Part shown: positions 9,836-20,467 of the stretch, piece by piece
How positions within the stretch are numbered: the stretch's first letter is position 1
Layout: each line of letters begins with the position of its first letter
From: Siphonodentalium dalli
Taxonomy: Eukaryota; Mollusca; Scaphopoda; Gadilida; Siphonodentaliidae
Reading direction: 5' to 3'
Assembly: GCA_032622095.1 (NCBI GenBank)
Contig: CP136067.1
Coordinates: 42,947,549-43,011,548, forward strand
DNA length: 64,000 nt
The notes under the pieces: model-generated
Seen by the model: the letters and a program-made list of their open reading frames with translations, nothing else
The model's database searches: none
What the model was told of the DNA's origin: nothing
Position numbers and translations under genes: made by a program

Positions 9836-11144
9836 GGTGCGCAGCAGCCTGATCAGATGCTCCGAATCCTGAAAAACAAAATGTGAACATCTAATTAGTT
9901 AATTGTAATATATTTATGCTTGTGCATTTAATATGTACTTTGTCAGATTTACAGAAAGTGATCTAATTATCTAATTGGTCTTACTAATGAATATCAATTC
10001 TAATTCAATGTGTCTGAAATATTAGTCAGATATTTGCTCATCAAAATGATCAAATCATATGTGACAATAAAGTACATTTGAATGAGTGATTGTTATTAAG
10101 ACATAACAAAAGAAAGAGTAAAGCCAGATTTCGTTTGCGTATGCGTATATTTAAATCAATGTATATTCACAATGCACTGGCAGATACACATACATGTGTA
10201 TAACGTTCGTCCGACGAAACTTTGCAGTTAATAAAATAACAAGATAGTCCAGGGACTATTGAGCACTCACATGTACTGTCAAGACTAAAGGGAACTGGCT
10301 CTAACAAGTTTTCTAAGGACATAGTAGAAAAATAGGAAAGGAAGAGAAAGAGGGACAAGTTGGGTCTCGTTCATGCATGCTCATGTTGTATGATGTTGTT
10401 AATAATATAAATAATGTAATGTGGAAACTGGAAATGGTCAATGTAATTATGCATTGTAATCATCTACAACTTAGAACTAAGACATAAACATTAAATCATT
10501 AGAAACAGATCTACATATAAACAGAACAAATAATTTAATATAGAAATTATTGACATTCTGGCTTTCCATACTTTTAAAAATTGACGTGGATTCCTTTTAC
10601 TAGTATATATTATGTCAAAATATGTAGAATGCAATAACTACAATAAGGCAAATTGCCATTATATTTGTATAACTATCTACAAAAGTTGTGTATGTCACTA
10701 AATGCCTAGTTAAAAAGTAAAAAAAAAACAAAATGTGTTCTCTACTCTCTAGATCAGTTCAGCTAAACTAAAAGTAGTTTTGTGGGAAAGATATTAAAAT
10801 ATTTAATTTGCAGATAATATGCATCAAATAATAGTTAATAGCCTAAACATCTAATTCAAAATTACTTACCCAATTAGCCTGATAACATTTCTGTCATTGT
10901 CATTTCTGTCATTGTCATCTGATGATTTCAAAACATGCTTGAAAAAAAACTTTTAAACAGGAAGTAGAAAAAAAGAGGCCAACTCATGTTAGCTAATGTG
11001 CACAGTACTTTCAAGAATGAATAAATAGACAATAGCATTTTGTTGCTGACCACTTAACACATGTATTGCTGGCCACCTAAGACATCTTTAGACATGCAGT
11101 ATCTAATTTTATCCACAAATAGCATATACAATTTAGATTTTAGC
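9836..11144 (-). other. 5' non-coding part of the transposon
   Basis: AT-rich, without a supported ORF, between the gene start and the right TIR. On the minus strand a polypyrimidine stretch ending in AG at 9869-9870 precedes the start codon, so this region may hold a 5' UTR exon, an intron and the promoter. No clear promoter motif was identified. Confidence 0.4.
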
Positions 11145-11523
11145 ACCTTTTAAAAGAAATTTTGGTGAAAAATGAAGATTTAAAAAAATAAATTGAGATA
11201 TAAACTCAAATTGTCTGCAATATATTGGTTTTAATTGGGACAAATGTACTTAAAATGTCAATACAATCTGTTATGATGATAACCACACCTTAATACACCT
11301 GAAAACACCTCAATTTTCTATGCATCAACCCTTAAAAGACATCATAGGAAATTTCATGGTGGCCATTTTGAAAATCCAAGATGGCCGCCATTCCGGGGGC
11401 CAAAAAGTTGGCAACAAGGGGGGAATTTTTTTTTTACCCACCAACCTACATATATGCAAAGTTTCACGCTTTTATCACAAAGTGCACGATTCCTCATATT
11501 TGTGTCCCTTAGTGACTCTACTA
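11145..11523 (-). repeat. Right terminal inverted repeat of the 6.9-kb transposon
   Basis: Inverted match of 4597-4975. Its outer end TGACTCTACTA is the exact complement of the left terminus, and ATT follows directly. Confidence 0.8.
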
Positions 11524-11539
11524 ATTTCAAGAATTTACC

Positions 11540-12396
11540 TTTCAACAAAAAAATGTGAGAAAAATTTTCTAATTAGAAGAACTGAATTTACTTGGCAAGA
11601 AAACTTTCTTGTTTCGAGAAAATTTATTTTCTAAAGTGACCACAGCTTTTCTTAATTTAAAATTGGTAGAAAGCATTTTCTTATTTTTCTAGAAATAAAA
11701 GAATATTTTTCTTAATTTTATCTAGAAAGTAAGAAAGTGCATTTCTTAACATTTTAGAAATAAACAAATTTTCTAGCCAAGAATTTTTTTTCTTATAGTG
11801 AGAACTAATTATACCTGGTAAGAATTTTGTTCTTGTTTTGAGAAAATTTATTTTCTGAATGTACAACAAATTTGTGTTAATTTTAGAAAATGCAAAAAAA
11901 CACATTATCTTAAATTTCTAGTAATGTTTCTAATTTTTTCTAGAAAGTAAGAACGTGCCCTTTTAACGTATTATAAATAAATTCTAGCTTTAAGAAATAC
12001 TTTTCTAGATATAAAAACAAGAACAGTTGCTAAGTATACTCCCGAATTTTCTAGTCTAGAAATTGTTTTTTGGATTTCTAATATTTTTCTAGATATTGAG
12101 AGACTTTCTAGGATATAAGATAATATTTTCTACCTTTATGTATATTGAGAAGAAGACTTTCTGTGATTTTAGAAACTAATTCTTACTATTAAGAAAATAT
12201 GTGAAAAATATTTAAGCAGTTCTTAAAACATTAAGAAAAATATTCTCATAATTAGAATTTAAATTTCTTTTATAATTTTCTTTTTATAACTATCAGAAAA
12301 TATGATACAAGAACATATGTTAAGTATACTTCCAATATAATTTTCTTATTTTAAGTTTTAATATTTTTCTCAAAATAAGAAAATCCTTTTGGCAGT
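11540..12396. repeat. AT-rich degenerate repeat with many TTCTAGAAA-type motifs
   Basis: About 850 bp built from variants of TTTTCTAGAAA and AAGAAAATTTTTCTTA. Larger imperfect duplications are also visible: the segment around 11578-11640 recurs near 11803-11875 (both contain GAGAAAATTTATTTTCT), and AAGTATACT follows AAGAACA at about 12030 and 12330. It ends in CCTTTTGGCAGTG. Likely remains of a non-autonomous DNA element with palindromic subrepeats; no gene. Confidence 0.5.
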
Positions 12397-12496
12397 GTGG
12401 CTACATCCGCAGAGATAATAGTCCATCGGTTCAAAAACATGGAAACTTTTCCATGTTCCCATGGAGAACATTGCAACATAATAAACAATTCCGATG

Positions 12497-12690
12497 TACA
12501 CTTTTTAACTGACTGGGGGAATCCATTTAGTATAGAAAGTGATAAGTATCTTCTGTTAAATCGACGGCATCACAAATTGTTCGATTGCATGCAGCTCAGT
12601 ATAATTTTTTTGTTTTTAGAAATAAATATACATAACCCTTATACACTAAATGGATTCTCCCAGTCAGTTAAAAAGTGTACATGGGAATGG
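12497..12690. repeat. Inverted repeat with ~40-bp arms
   Basis: GTACACTTTTTAACTGACTG at 12497 is repeated inverted near 12670-12690, and each arm continues into AATCCATTTAGT. One arm belongs to the repeat also present at 1470-1503. Confidence 0.6.
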
Positions 12691-13110
12691 TATATTATTG
12701 GTTTGGAGGGATGTTAAGGTACGATAAATAAATAAAAACAAAATGCAGAATGAGCCCTATTTATTGAGGGAAAGCTATTATCTCAAGATTCCCTACGGGA
12801 TAACTACCCGTCAATGACACTTTAGTACAGAAATAGTTAATCGGGGTTTACGATTACACGATGCACAAGGGAATCACTTGGTTTCGTGGTTGGTGAGCAC
12901 CACGCATATAAAATGGTCGAGGCCAATGCAAACGTACAAAAACATAATATATGAGGAACTGACACAAAACATAGCATTTTGAGTCGTTTGACTGTCCCGG
13001 GCATATGCTAGTTTAACAAGTTGATACCTTATTTGTTCGGAAATACTCAGTGGTTTTCTATAACAATCTGACCAAAGTTGCCAGTCGGATGTGCGTGGAA
13101 TACACCCAGA
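12640..13110 (-). repeat. Dispersed repeat, right arm of the 12-kb-apart inverted pair
   Basis: Inverted counterpart of 985-1505 (see there). The best-preserved part is 12870-13110. No coding sequence. Confidence 0.55.
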
Positions 13111-13115
13111 TGGAG

Positions 13116-13491
13116 CTAGATTTGCTTAGTTTCTAAACTGTATTCGATTTGCTTAGTTTCTAAACTATATTCGATTGAATGCAACCGTTTAAACTGACTT
13201 TGGTATGATATTTGTATGTCCATAAATGTGTTGCATTGTACTACATAGTACTTAATAATTTTATTTTGATCTTTGGGGTATATATATTGTGGTGGTGATG
13301 TGATGTGTGTGTGTGGGGGGTGGGGGGGGGGTCGACTGTGCAGTGATGACACCATGGAATCACTATTCATGGAAAAGCGACAGAGGTCCTATGTCACGCG
13401 ATTCATTTATTATTGTAAATATGTTATGAATATATACAGTCTAAATGTACCCATGTTAAAAGACTTAATAAAAAGTTGAAGTTGAAGTAGA
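13116..13491 (+). repeat. Small tandem repeat, GT/G-rich tract and retroelement-like tail
   Basis: A ~27-bp unit (TTTGCTTAGTTTCTAAACT) is tandemly doubled at 13119-13170. Near 13300-13332 is a GT run followed by G-rich sequence. 13468-13491 reads AATAAAAAGTTGAAGTTGAA, which resembles the short tandem 3' tail of a retroelement. No ORF of note. Confidence 0.35.
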
Positions 13492-13681
13492 AGAAATATG
13501 CGTACATCGACCGCGGACTCGTTCCCAGCGCCCGGCCCCCATCGCGCTGAAGTGCAAGGGTATGGAATACTGTTAGGGCAAAGTGAACAATGAAGCAAAT
13601 AGACGAATAAAGCGCTACGTCGCAAGAACTATTTGCATGTAAACACGGAACAGTGAGTACCGGTCCCGCTAAAAGCATATC

Positions 13682-14296
13682 GCACCTCCCCCAGGTGTCC
13701 GAGCGAAATGGGGCATGCACTCTCGTGCACAATAGAGATGTATGTACCAAAGTGCCAAACCCCAAGTCGATAGCTTGAGCGGAAACGACACTTTTAACTC
13801 CTAACTTGCGACCGGTTCCGTTATGTACGCGAAATCCAAAAAAGACACTGCCAGACCACGGAAAGGGACATCATATCATGCAGCAAATACCCCTCTGCAT
13901 TCATGGGGGCGATCGAGCAAGTAGCTAGCTGTAGCGGACGTGAATAAAATTAATCCATACCCTGCTGTCGAATTCGCTAAGAATGTACGCAAAAACGCCG
14001 AAAATAACATAATAAATTAGCGACTTGCCCAATCGACCATGCATATGGATGCAGAAGGGAATTCGCTGCATAATATGATGTCCCTTTCCGTGGTCAGGCA
14101 GTTAATTATAGGGGAGGTGCGTTTGGTGCCTTTTTGGATTTTGCATATACCTGACGGTCAGGCCGCAAGTTAGGGGTTAATAGTTCCGTTTCCGCTCAAG
14201 CTATCGAATTGGGGATATGAAGTTTGGTACATGCATACATGTCTATTCTGCACGATAGTGCATGCCTCATCTTGCTCGGACCTCTGGGGAAGATGC
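13682..14296. mobile_element. ~615-bp inverted-repeat element near the GPCR 3' end
   Basis: The left arm (13682-13926) and right arm (14019-14296) are reverse complements at roughly 80% identity. Shared stretches include TCGATAGCTTGAGCGGAAAC and CCACGGAAAGGGACATCATA. The right arm has an extra ~30 bp. It lies about 160 bp from the stop codon of the GPCR gene and may sit in its 3' UTR or just downstream. No target duplication was confirmed. Confidence 0.7.
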
Positions 14297-14459
14297 GGTC
14301 GGAAGCGGTCGGGTGCGGTCGGAAGCGGACGGGTGCGATCTACTTTTAGTAGGATCCGTGAGTGCAGATTGCTGAGCCCGGAAGGAACACATACGCTATA
14401 AATAAATTGCGTCTATCAAAGTCGCCACTAAACTCCACTTTAACTTATGAGCTATTTGG

Positions 14460-15629
14460 TTATACGTCAGTCTTGGATATTTTGGACATTTGTGTAGTTC
14501 GTGTTGTTGACACACCTGATCCGTTAGTGGACTGCGAAGATCTCCTCTTCTTCTGTCGACAACAAAACACATCCATGAATTTAACCCGGAATTTCCTACC
14601 CGTTGCGAAATATAAATAGAAATTCACGGCGTGGTTGCTGTCAGAGAGAATGAATACGATTTGCTGCACTAGCACCACTAAGGCGTGGTCATAAGAGAGT
14701 TGCTCGTATTTCAAATATGGTTTCACAATGAAGAAAATTGCGTTAGGTGCATTAAGTATTACGAACAGTAACGAAACTGATACCAGCATGCGCGTCAGTT
14801 GTTGCTGCTGTTTATTTTTGTCCACCATTTGATCAGACTTATTGTTGATCATTTTCTTCTGAGTTTCTGATGCGCGTTTTATCCCGATTATGATCAGTCC
14901 GTTGCAAACAAACATAATCACGCACGGACAAATAACGACAACAAGTCCATCTACCCACATCCAATAGTTGTCGACGAAGTATTCGTATTCGGGCAGTGGT
15001 TTACAGTCTCTGCCGACTCCTTTCATCGGATGCACATAATCGGTGTAAGTCCAGAGAAAGTGAAGATTGAGGGAAAATATAACGACGAAAAGAGCTGACA
15101 TAATCGCGATGGCTATCTTCTTCATACTCCACTGGTTGACTTTGAAAGGGAACCAAATCGCCACAAATCTTTCCGCCGTTATGGTAACAAGGATCCAGTT
15201 GGCGAACATAACGAAAGTCGTCCCGAATAATGGCAACATGCGGCATCCCCAAGGGCCGATGTCATAATCCCTATGAAGCAGCTGATTGGTCAGTAGCTTA
15301 GCAAGAAGCGATAACGTATCGGACACGGATAGCAAAGCTATGTATAAGGAAGATGACGTCAACGGCTTTAACTGTGATATGGTAACCAAGGCTGCGAGGT
15401 TTCCAGGGAAACCAATGGCGATTATGAAAAACAAATAATTGAAGTTGATATGATATGCCGCCAAGAATTCTGGATAGTCTTCCAGCTGGCCGAATCCTAG
15501 TTTACTGTTGTCTTGTGGAAGAGCAGCCACTGTAGAATTGGTATAATTCATGGGTGCGGATCTGCCAAATGCTGTCATAGAGTCAATGAGCCCCATTGTT
15601 GTCTCTTCCGTCGGCGGAAGCGTAGCCAT
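14460..15629 (-). CDS. Class A (rhodopsin-like) neuropeptide-type GPCR
   Basis: 389 residues, a typical length, in one exon. Seven membrane segments are visible. TM1 has G76-N77. TM2 has L..SVSD with D104 (position 2.50). C129 (3.25) and C209 in the second extracellular loop can form the conserved disulfide. TM3 ends in E153-R154-F, a DRY variant. TM5 has P235. TM6 has P295 but lacks the usual CW before it. TM7 ends N336-F-Y-L-Y340, so the NPxxY proline is replaced. Helix 8 follows (GRKFR), then a CC pair at 356-357, a possible palmitoylation site. N-glycosylation sequons lie in the N-terminal tail (N28, N31). The third loop carries basic and glutamine runs. The overall style resembles invertebrate FMRFamide-receptor-like orphans; the ligand is unknown. 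A TTTCAG acceptor-like site 7-8 bases before the ATG suggests an upstream 5' UTR exon. Confidence 0.9.
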   Translation of the reverse strand: MATLPPTEETTMGLIDSMTAFGRSAPMNYTNSTVAALPQDNSKLGFGQLEDYPEFLAAYHINFNYLFFIIAIGFPGNLAALVTISQLKPLTSSSLYIALLSVSDTLSLLAKLLTNQLLHRDYDIGPWGCRMLPLFGTTFVMFANWILVTITAERFVAIWFPFKVNQWSMKKIAIAIMSALFVVIFSLNLHFLWTYTDYVHPMKGVGRDCKPLPEYEYFVDNYWMWVDGLVVVICPCVIMFVCNGLIIIGIKRASETQKKMINNKSDQMVDKNKQQQQLTRMLVSVSLLFVILNAPNAIFFIVKPYLKYEQLSYDHALVVLVQQIVFILSDSNHAVNFYLYFATGRKFRVKFMDVFCCRQKKRRSSQSTNGSGVSTTRTTQMSKISKTDV

Positions 15630-15636
15630 AATTTTT

Positions 15637-15638
15637 CT
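15637..15638 (-). promoter_or_regulatory. Candidate splice acceptor before the GPCR start
   Basis: On the minus strand ATCAATATTTCAG precedes AAAAATTATGG. Many intronless-ORF GPCR genes have a spliced 5' UTR, so this may be an intron-exon boundary. The pyrimidine tract is weak. Confidence 0.3.
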
Positions 15639-15639
15639 G

Positions 15640-16763
15640 AAATATTGATAATTTGAGTTAAATTATGAGCTATACCCTGTATACGGACATATGTCTTACA
15701 AATTATGCATGCAGCTGTAAAAAGTAAAGACTTGCACAGCATTTAAAGGATTAGTGCGCAGGAACGAAAGTGCTCAAAGGTCGCATCTTTCTTTTTTTAT
15801 CGAGTTCAAACACCCCAATTGTATAACTATTACAAATGAAACTATAATTAGAGGATATTCCTTGGTATGTTTGACATTAGGCCCGATATCATCCCGATAT
15901 AACCTCATATCAGCTTGAGACCGACGTAATATCCTATTTATTAATTTGATCGCCTCTTGATAACTGACAACTCTTTCATATGAGTATCGTCGAAAAAAAA
16001 TGGATACATACACGTTATTTTATATAGCAGTGAAGTAAATTTTGGGCATGTTGTAAATCCATATTGATCGGATTGGAGATGTCGCAAATCGATATTACTT
16101 GGTTTCACGGCGCTATTAGCCTACATGGAGTTCGATAACATGCTATTCTGGACAAAACTGTGATATATAATTAATAAACATATATAGTAGGTGCAACGTC
16201 GTGTATTTGAGCAAGTGTGATTGAGTTATTCCCCGGTAAATACAACACCATATATATAGGGATATTCCTTGATTGGTCATCGGCCACTTTTTTGTTGTGT
16301 ATACAGTCTGTCAATTAAACTGACTGGTCCTAACATATGTCCTTAACGATTGAAGCGGTGGTAACCATGCACAGCATTCTGTTCCAGATCCGTACAAATT
16401 CCGCAGACGGTAAACCTCAGACGGATATCGATTTTGAGCATGCGCATATAAATCAAAGTCATTGTCAGGACTCTATTTACATTGTGCGCCATCCCGTGTG
16501 AATGATATATAGGCGTACACATTTTATGACGTGTTTGTATTACTCGCCCATTCATCTATACCGTCAAGTTTGATTTGCATTGGATTTGATTTATTGACAT
16601 CAGTGGGTGGGTGCAAGCATTCGACTCATTGGCACAGAGCATTGTTCCGGGTACGTTGTATATAGAGTGCATAGAGTTCTGTTGGAAGGTTCAAAGTTCA
16701 TATACTTTGACATCGCTGTCTTTGTTTTGTACCTTATAAAATGTACTGTCTTCATTATTTTAA
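15640..16763. other. No gene seen upstream of the GPCR
   Basis: AT-rich intergenic sequence that should hold the GPCR promoter and any 5' UTR exon. I could not identify either, and no repeats are recognised. Confidence 0.4.
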
Positions 16764-17221
16764 CCCTTTACCCAACAAAACGGCAAAAAACGCCCAAATA
16801 AAGCTTCAACAGCCTAAAATATCTTCGGTCTGTCTCAATAACACCATACAAATATGGATATCATTGGAACCGGTCCATTGACCACATTGTGATGGTTACA
16901 GTTATGCCCTGTGCCAATGCATTCTCTTATATATGCGAGTCGACCATAGGTCGCCTCGCATATATAAGAGAATGCATTGGCCTAAAACAATTCTTTTTTT
17001 AACACTTTTTACCATTTTTTCTTACATTCTTTAACAATTTTATAATTATTTTTTTTACATTTTTTAACAATTTTATAATATTTTTCTACATTCTTTGACA
17101 ATTTTATCATTTTTAATATGTGTTAAGCCAATGCATTCTCTTATATATGCGAAGCGACCTATGGTCGACTCGCATATATAAGAGAATGCATTGGCACAGG
17201 GCCGTTCTGTTGGGTAAATGG
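16764..17221. mobile_element. piggyBac-like MITE (TTAA target), copy 1
   Basis: The termini are CCCTTTACCCAACA and, inverted, TGTTGGGTAAATGG, flanked by TTAA at 16760-16763 and 17222-17225. CCC ends plus TTAA duplication fit the piggyBac superfamily. The inside contains two hairpins built from CCAATGCATTCTCTTATATA and its complement (about 16917-16981 and 17129-17195), which also pair with each other. A shorter copy is at 54290-54660. Confidence 0.85.
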
Positions 17222-17225
17222 TTAA

Positions 17226-17869
17226 GCAAGAGAACGGATCTTGTCGTAATTTTAGATCCCATCTAAAATTGTGTAGATTTGATGTCACGTTAATTATGAA
17301 CTTACATGAAGTGACATCAAATGTTCATCAACCTATTTGGTTCGTCGGGGAGGGGGTTGGATTGGGTGCAGAAATAGTCTAGACACAAAGTCCGACTGGA
17401 TGGGAATCTCCGGGATCCGAAACACGAATTTGTCTATATATATGTGTAATGTTCTTCCTGTTTCATTTTCCGGAACTTTGTTTTATAACTCATGAATATA
17501 AAAACATTAAAGGTTCATATAATATTATAATCCTCAATTACTTTATACATATAACGATAATATTATGAATGTGAATTTGTATCTATGGCCTGCGTTTTTA
17601 TATAGGATCAATTAAGAGACTGAACATCTGTGCCCACTATGTGCAGGACAGAACAGTTCTAAGGCTTCTCATTTTGGGTATACGTTCACACACTGACAAG
17701 ATTGCACGCCATTGTTTTGTAGTCTTTTCCTCAATAAACCCATATGATGCTAGAATATGAACGGCAACATGTATATCTATTAAATGCATAATTATTTACC
17801 GAGGCTAACGACATGAGAAATAACATTTCGGTAGTGCCGCTTGTAACGACGCTACTATGACACATTGCC
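17226..17869. other. No gene or recognised repeat
   Basis: Between two TTAA MITEs. Only short chance ORFs. Confidence 0.5.
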
Positions 17870-17873
17870 TTAA

Positions 17874-18455
17874 AGGGGTACTGTACGCCAAATGTTGTTG
17901 TTGGTTTCTATAGGCTCCGAGTCGGAGAATAAGGTAACAATTTTTCATATTTGAAAGTCTGTTGAGTACGAAGTAGTGTTACGGATGACAAATTTACCGG
18001 AATGCAAAAATACAAATTGTCGTTGTCGAGTAATTTTTGTACAGTTTTCAACCAAATGAATCAAATAAAAGTTATATTATATGCATTACTAGTCCCATAT
18101 AATCATTTAAGTTATTGTATCGTCGCTAGTCAGTGAGTGGCTTGAGTGTTCTCCCCGTATCATCATAATATTTTAAGCGATCGTGTGTGCGATCGGTTTA
18201 ACAATCCAGTATCCCTCAATTATTTTGTTTGATTACGGAAATTCGTAATTTAATTGACGCCATTTTATGGCTCCAGTCATAAATTCAATTTATATCAAAT
18301 TATTAACTTTTAAATTATTAAATTTTAAGATAGCCTATTAACCTGAGCGTTTACATAATACATCTTCGACTCAAATTACTTATGTTTCTATATATTATCG
18401 ATATCAAATCGTTGTTGTCATCGGGAATTTAATGAAAATGGCGTACAGTACCCCT
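17874..18455. mobile_element. 582-bp MITE with TTAA target
   Basis: The ends AGGGGTACTGTACGCCA and TGGCGTACAGTACCCCT are exact complements. TTAA stands at 17870-17873 and 18456-18459. No coding capacity. The TIR sequence differs from the other two TTAA families here, so it is a third family. Confidence 0.9.
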
Positions 18456-18729
18456 TTAAACTACTTAATATGATTGATTCTTACGAGATTATGCTATGCT
18501 ATTTACAGGCAAATTTCGATAGCATCGCTACCAGTGGAGATACATAGTTCTTAGCTGTGGTACATGTGAAATTTGTAAGCAGTAATGCATTCGGTTTCTG
18601 GCAATTTGTATCTTTCTATATATATACTGAAATGACCGCATAGGAATGCTTGGCAAATTTCCGAGTGTATATGAACGCACCCTTAGTATACCTTACAACT
18701 CATATTACGCCTCGTTGGAATGCCATATA

Positions 18730-18942
18730 CAGTAATGCTCTAATTAATCGACCTCTTAACCAAAGCAGAATTATGGGTAACTTTTCAGGATTTAGTCGGA
18801 AATATGGCTTGTTCCCATTCATCGGAAAGCTCTCCTCGAGAGCTTTCCGATGAATGGCAACAAGCCATATTTCCGACTAAATCCTGAAAAGTTACCCATA
18901 ATTCTGCTTTGGTTAAGAGGTCGATTAATTAGAGCATTACTG
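18730..18942. mobile_element. Near-perfect palindromic mariner/pogo-like MITE
   Basis: The arms 18728-18834 and 18838-18944 (including the TA sites) are 107 bp each, complementary with one mismatch, separated by only 3 nt. The ends are CAGTAATGCTCTAATTAATC with TA outside. Almost the whole element can fold as one hairpin or cruciform. Partial copies are at 293-424 and 32327-32431. The loop coincides with the breakpoint of the large tandem duplication. Confidence 0.9.
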
Positions 18943-19379
18943 TACTTTGCAGGACAGAGCTGTGTATTCCTTCGACCTTCGTCGAAAGAATATACCGTTA
19001 CGATCTAGATCAAATCAAGTACAGAACCGAACATTTGTCGTCACAATAAAACGTATAAAACGTATTAAACTTGTGTGCGACCTTCCGTATATATGTATGG
19101 AGCTTCTTCTTTCCAATAGCATATGGTGTACAAACTACCAGTTGAACAAGGTCCTTGGCTTAAAATGACTATTCGACCAGAGTATGTACATTATATAACA
19201 ACGAACTAGGCGACGAATATCACGTATACTCCTGACGTGTACAGATTTACAGACACTCAGATCGATGCATTTGGAACCCTAGCTAACTGTTTCAATAGAA
19301 GACCGAACGTCCGCATACAAACAATCCGAATTCTTCGAGTATAAATATAAATAGCGATTAGGAAACTGTCAACTTTCAC

Positions 19380-20460
19380 AAGGGAAGTAAGGCTATATTC
19401 TGCATGTCAACTTGAGGCAAAATAACTGATATCCAATATACCCACCCATATGTGATATCAAATATGTAGGGGGACCTGTGGGTAAGATGCGGTTTAACGT
19501 TACTGTCAACAGCTCTATGGTATGTTACATGGATATCACGATTCTATCGTGGTTGAGCACACGTGGTTACGTTCACCGAAATATCACAACACTATACACA
19601 CAGAAATCACCGACCAACAGTAGCCTATATAACAAACGTCGATGTACGCAAACATTTAAACATATTCGTTTTGCATTGTAGACAGCGTAAAATATATACG
19701 TAATATATATACTGTCGACGCAATAATCTGTATTTTGGGCATGTATGCATATACTGATTTCTTTGACTCGAAGAATGCATTTATATCGTTGTGCCAAGAA
19801 GAAGAATAGTAATTATATCACTGTATCCTCGCATGGTGACATGTTATGTTTCAATGTGATATATAACCCCTGCATGCATGGTATGCAAATGAGCAGCACG
19901 CCTCGACAAAGAAATGAATTACGTTGGGTTCGTACGCACTATACAAATATTTGTTTTTGTGGGCGGGTGTAGACGCGAACTATTGGGAGTCTCCGTGCAT
20001 GGGAGCTCATTGTGCATAGACTGGGAGACATCATGAACTTTCTAGATTATACTATCGTCGACTTGTCGTATAAATCATGGTATAAAATGCCAATTCGGAA
20101 TATAAAATACCAAAGTAGAACAACGGGGCTGGATTTTAAGAGTTGATAGCGCAACTATCGTCTTATAGGTCCACACGCAGTAACCATGCATGTGATTAAT
20201 ACAATGGCATAATTCTTAACCAATATACTTCGCATATTGAAGTTATGTATAACTTAAAAGCGCATGTCGTTGATATATGCGGGAGTATATAACTTGTACA
20301 AGATTCAAGCATCTCGTTTTAATGTTTTTGAGTGAGAAAATACAAATTTGCTTCTATCACTGATGAGATAATTTCCAGTATATCCACTCAAAAACACTAG
20401 ATATCCTCTATTTGTCACATTTGCCAGACAAAGTCTGTCGCCACGTTCCTCGCCCCACAT
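19380..20460. other. Copy A unannotated stretch
   Basis: No coding signal survives inspection. Short ORFs here recur in copy B only because the DNA is duplicated. The equivalent stretch in B carries an extra ~350 bp at 33131-33482. Confidence 0.5.
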
Positions 20461-20467
20461 TTGCTTC

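Larger units (their letters stand above)
4597..11523 (-). mobile_element. ~6.9-kb TIR DNA transposon with nuclease-like/CXC gene (Academ-like?)
   Basis: Two inverted repeats of about 375 bp, roughly 80% identical (4597-4975 and 11145-11523), bracket one large minus-strand gene. Their outermost 11 bp match perfectly (TAGTAGAGTCA), and ATT stands directly outside both ends (4594-4596 and 11524-11526), a possible 3-bp target duplication; because the region is AT-rich this could be chance. Both TIRs carry the same motifs inside, such as GTAGGTTGGTGGGTAAAA and AAAATGGCCGCCATGAAA. The encoded protein has an XPG/FEN-like acidic signature and a C-terminal CXC motif. From memory, the Academ superfamily includes a lineage with an XPG-type nuclease, so that is the leading candidate, not a proven one. 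Confidence 0.8.
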
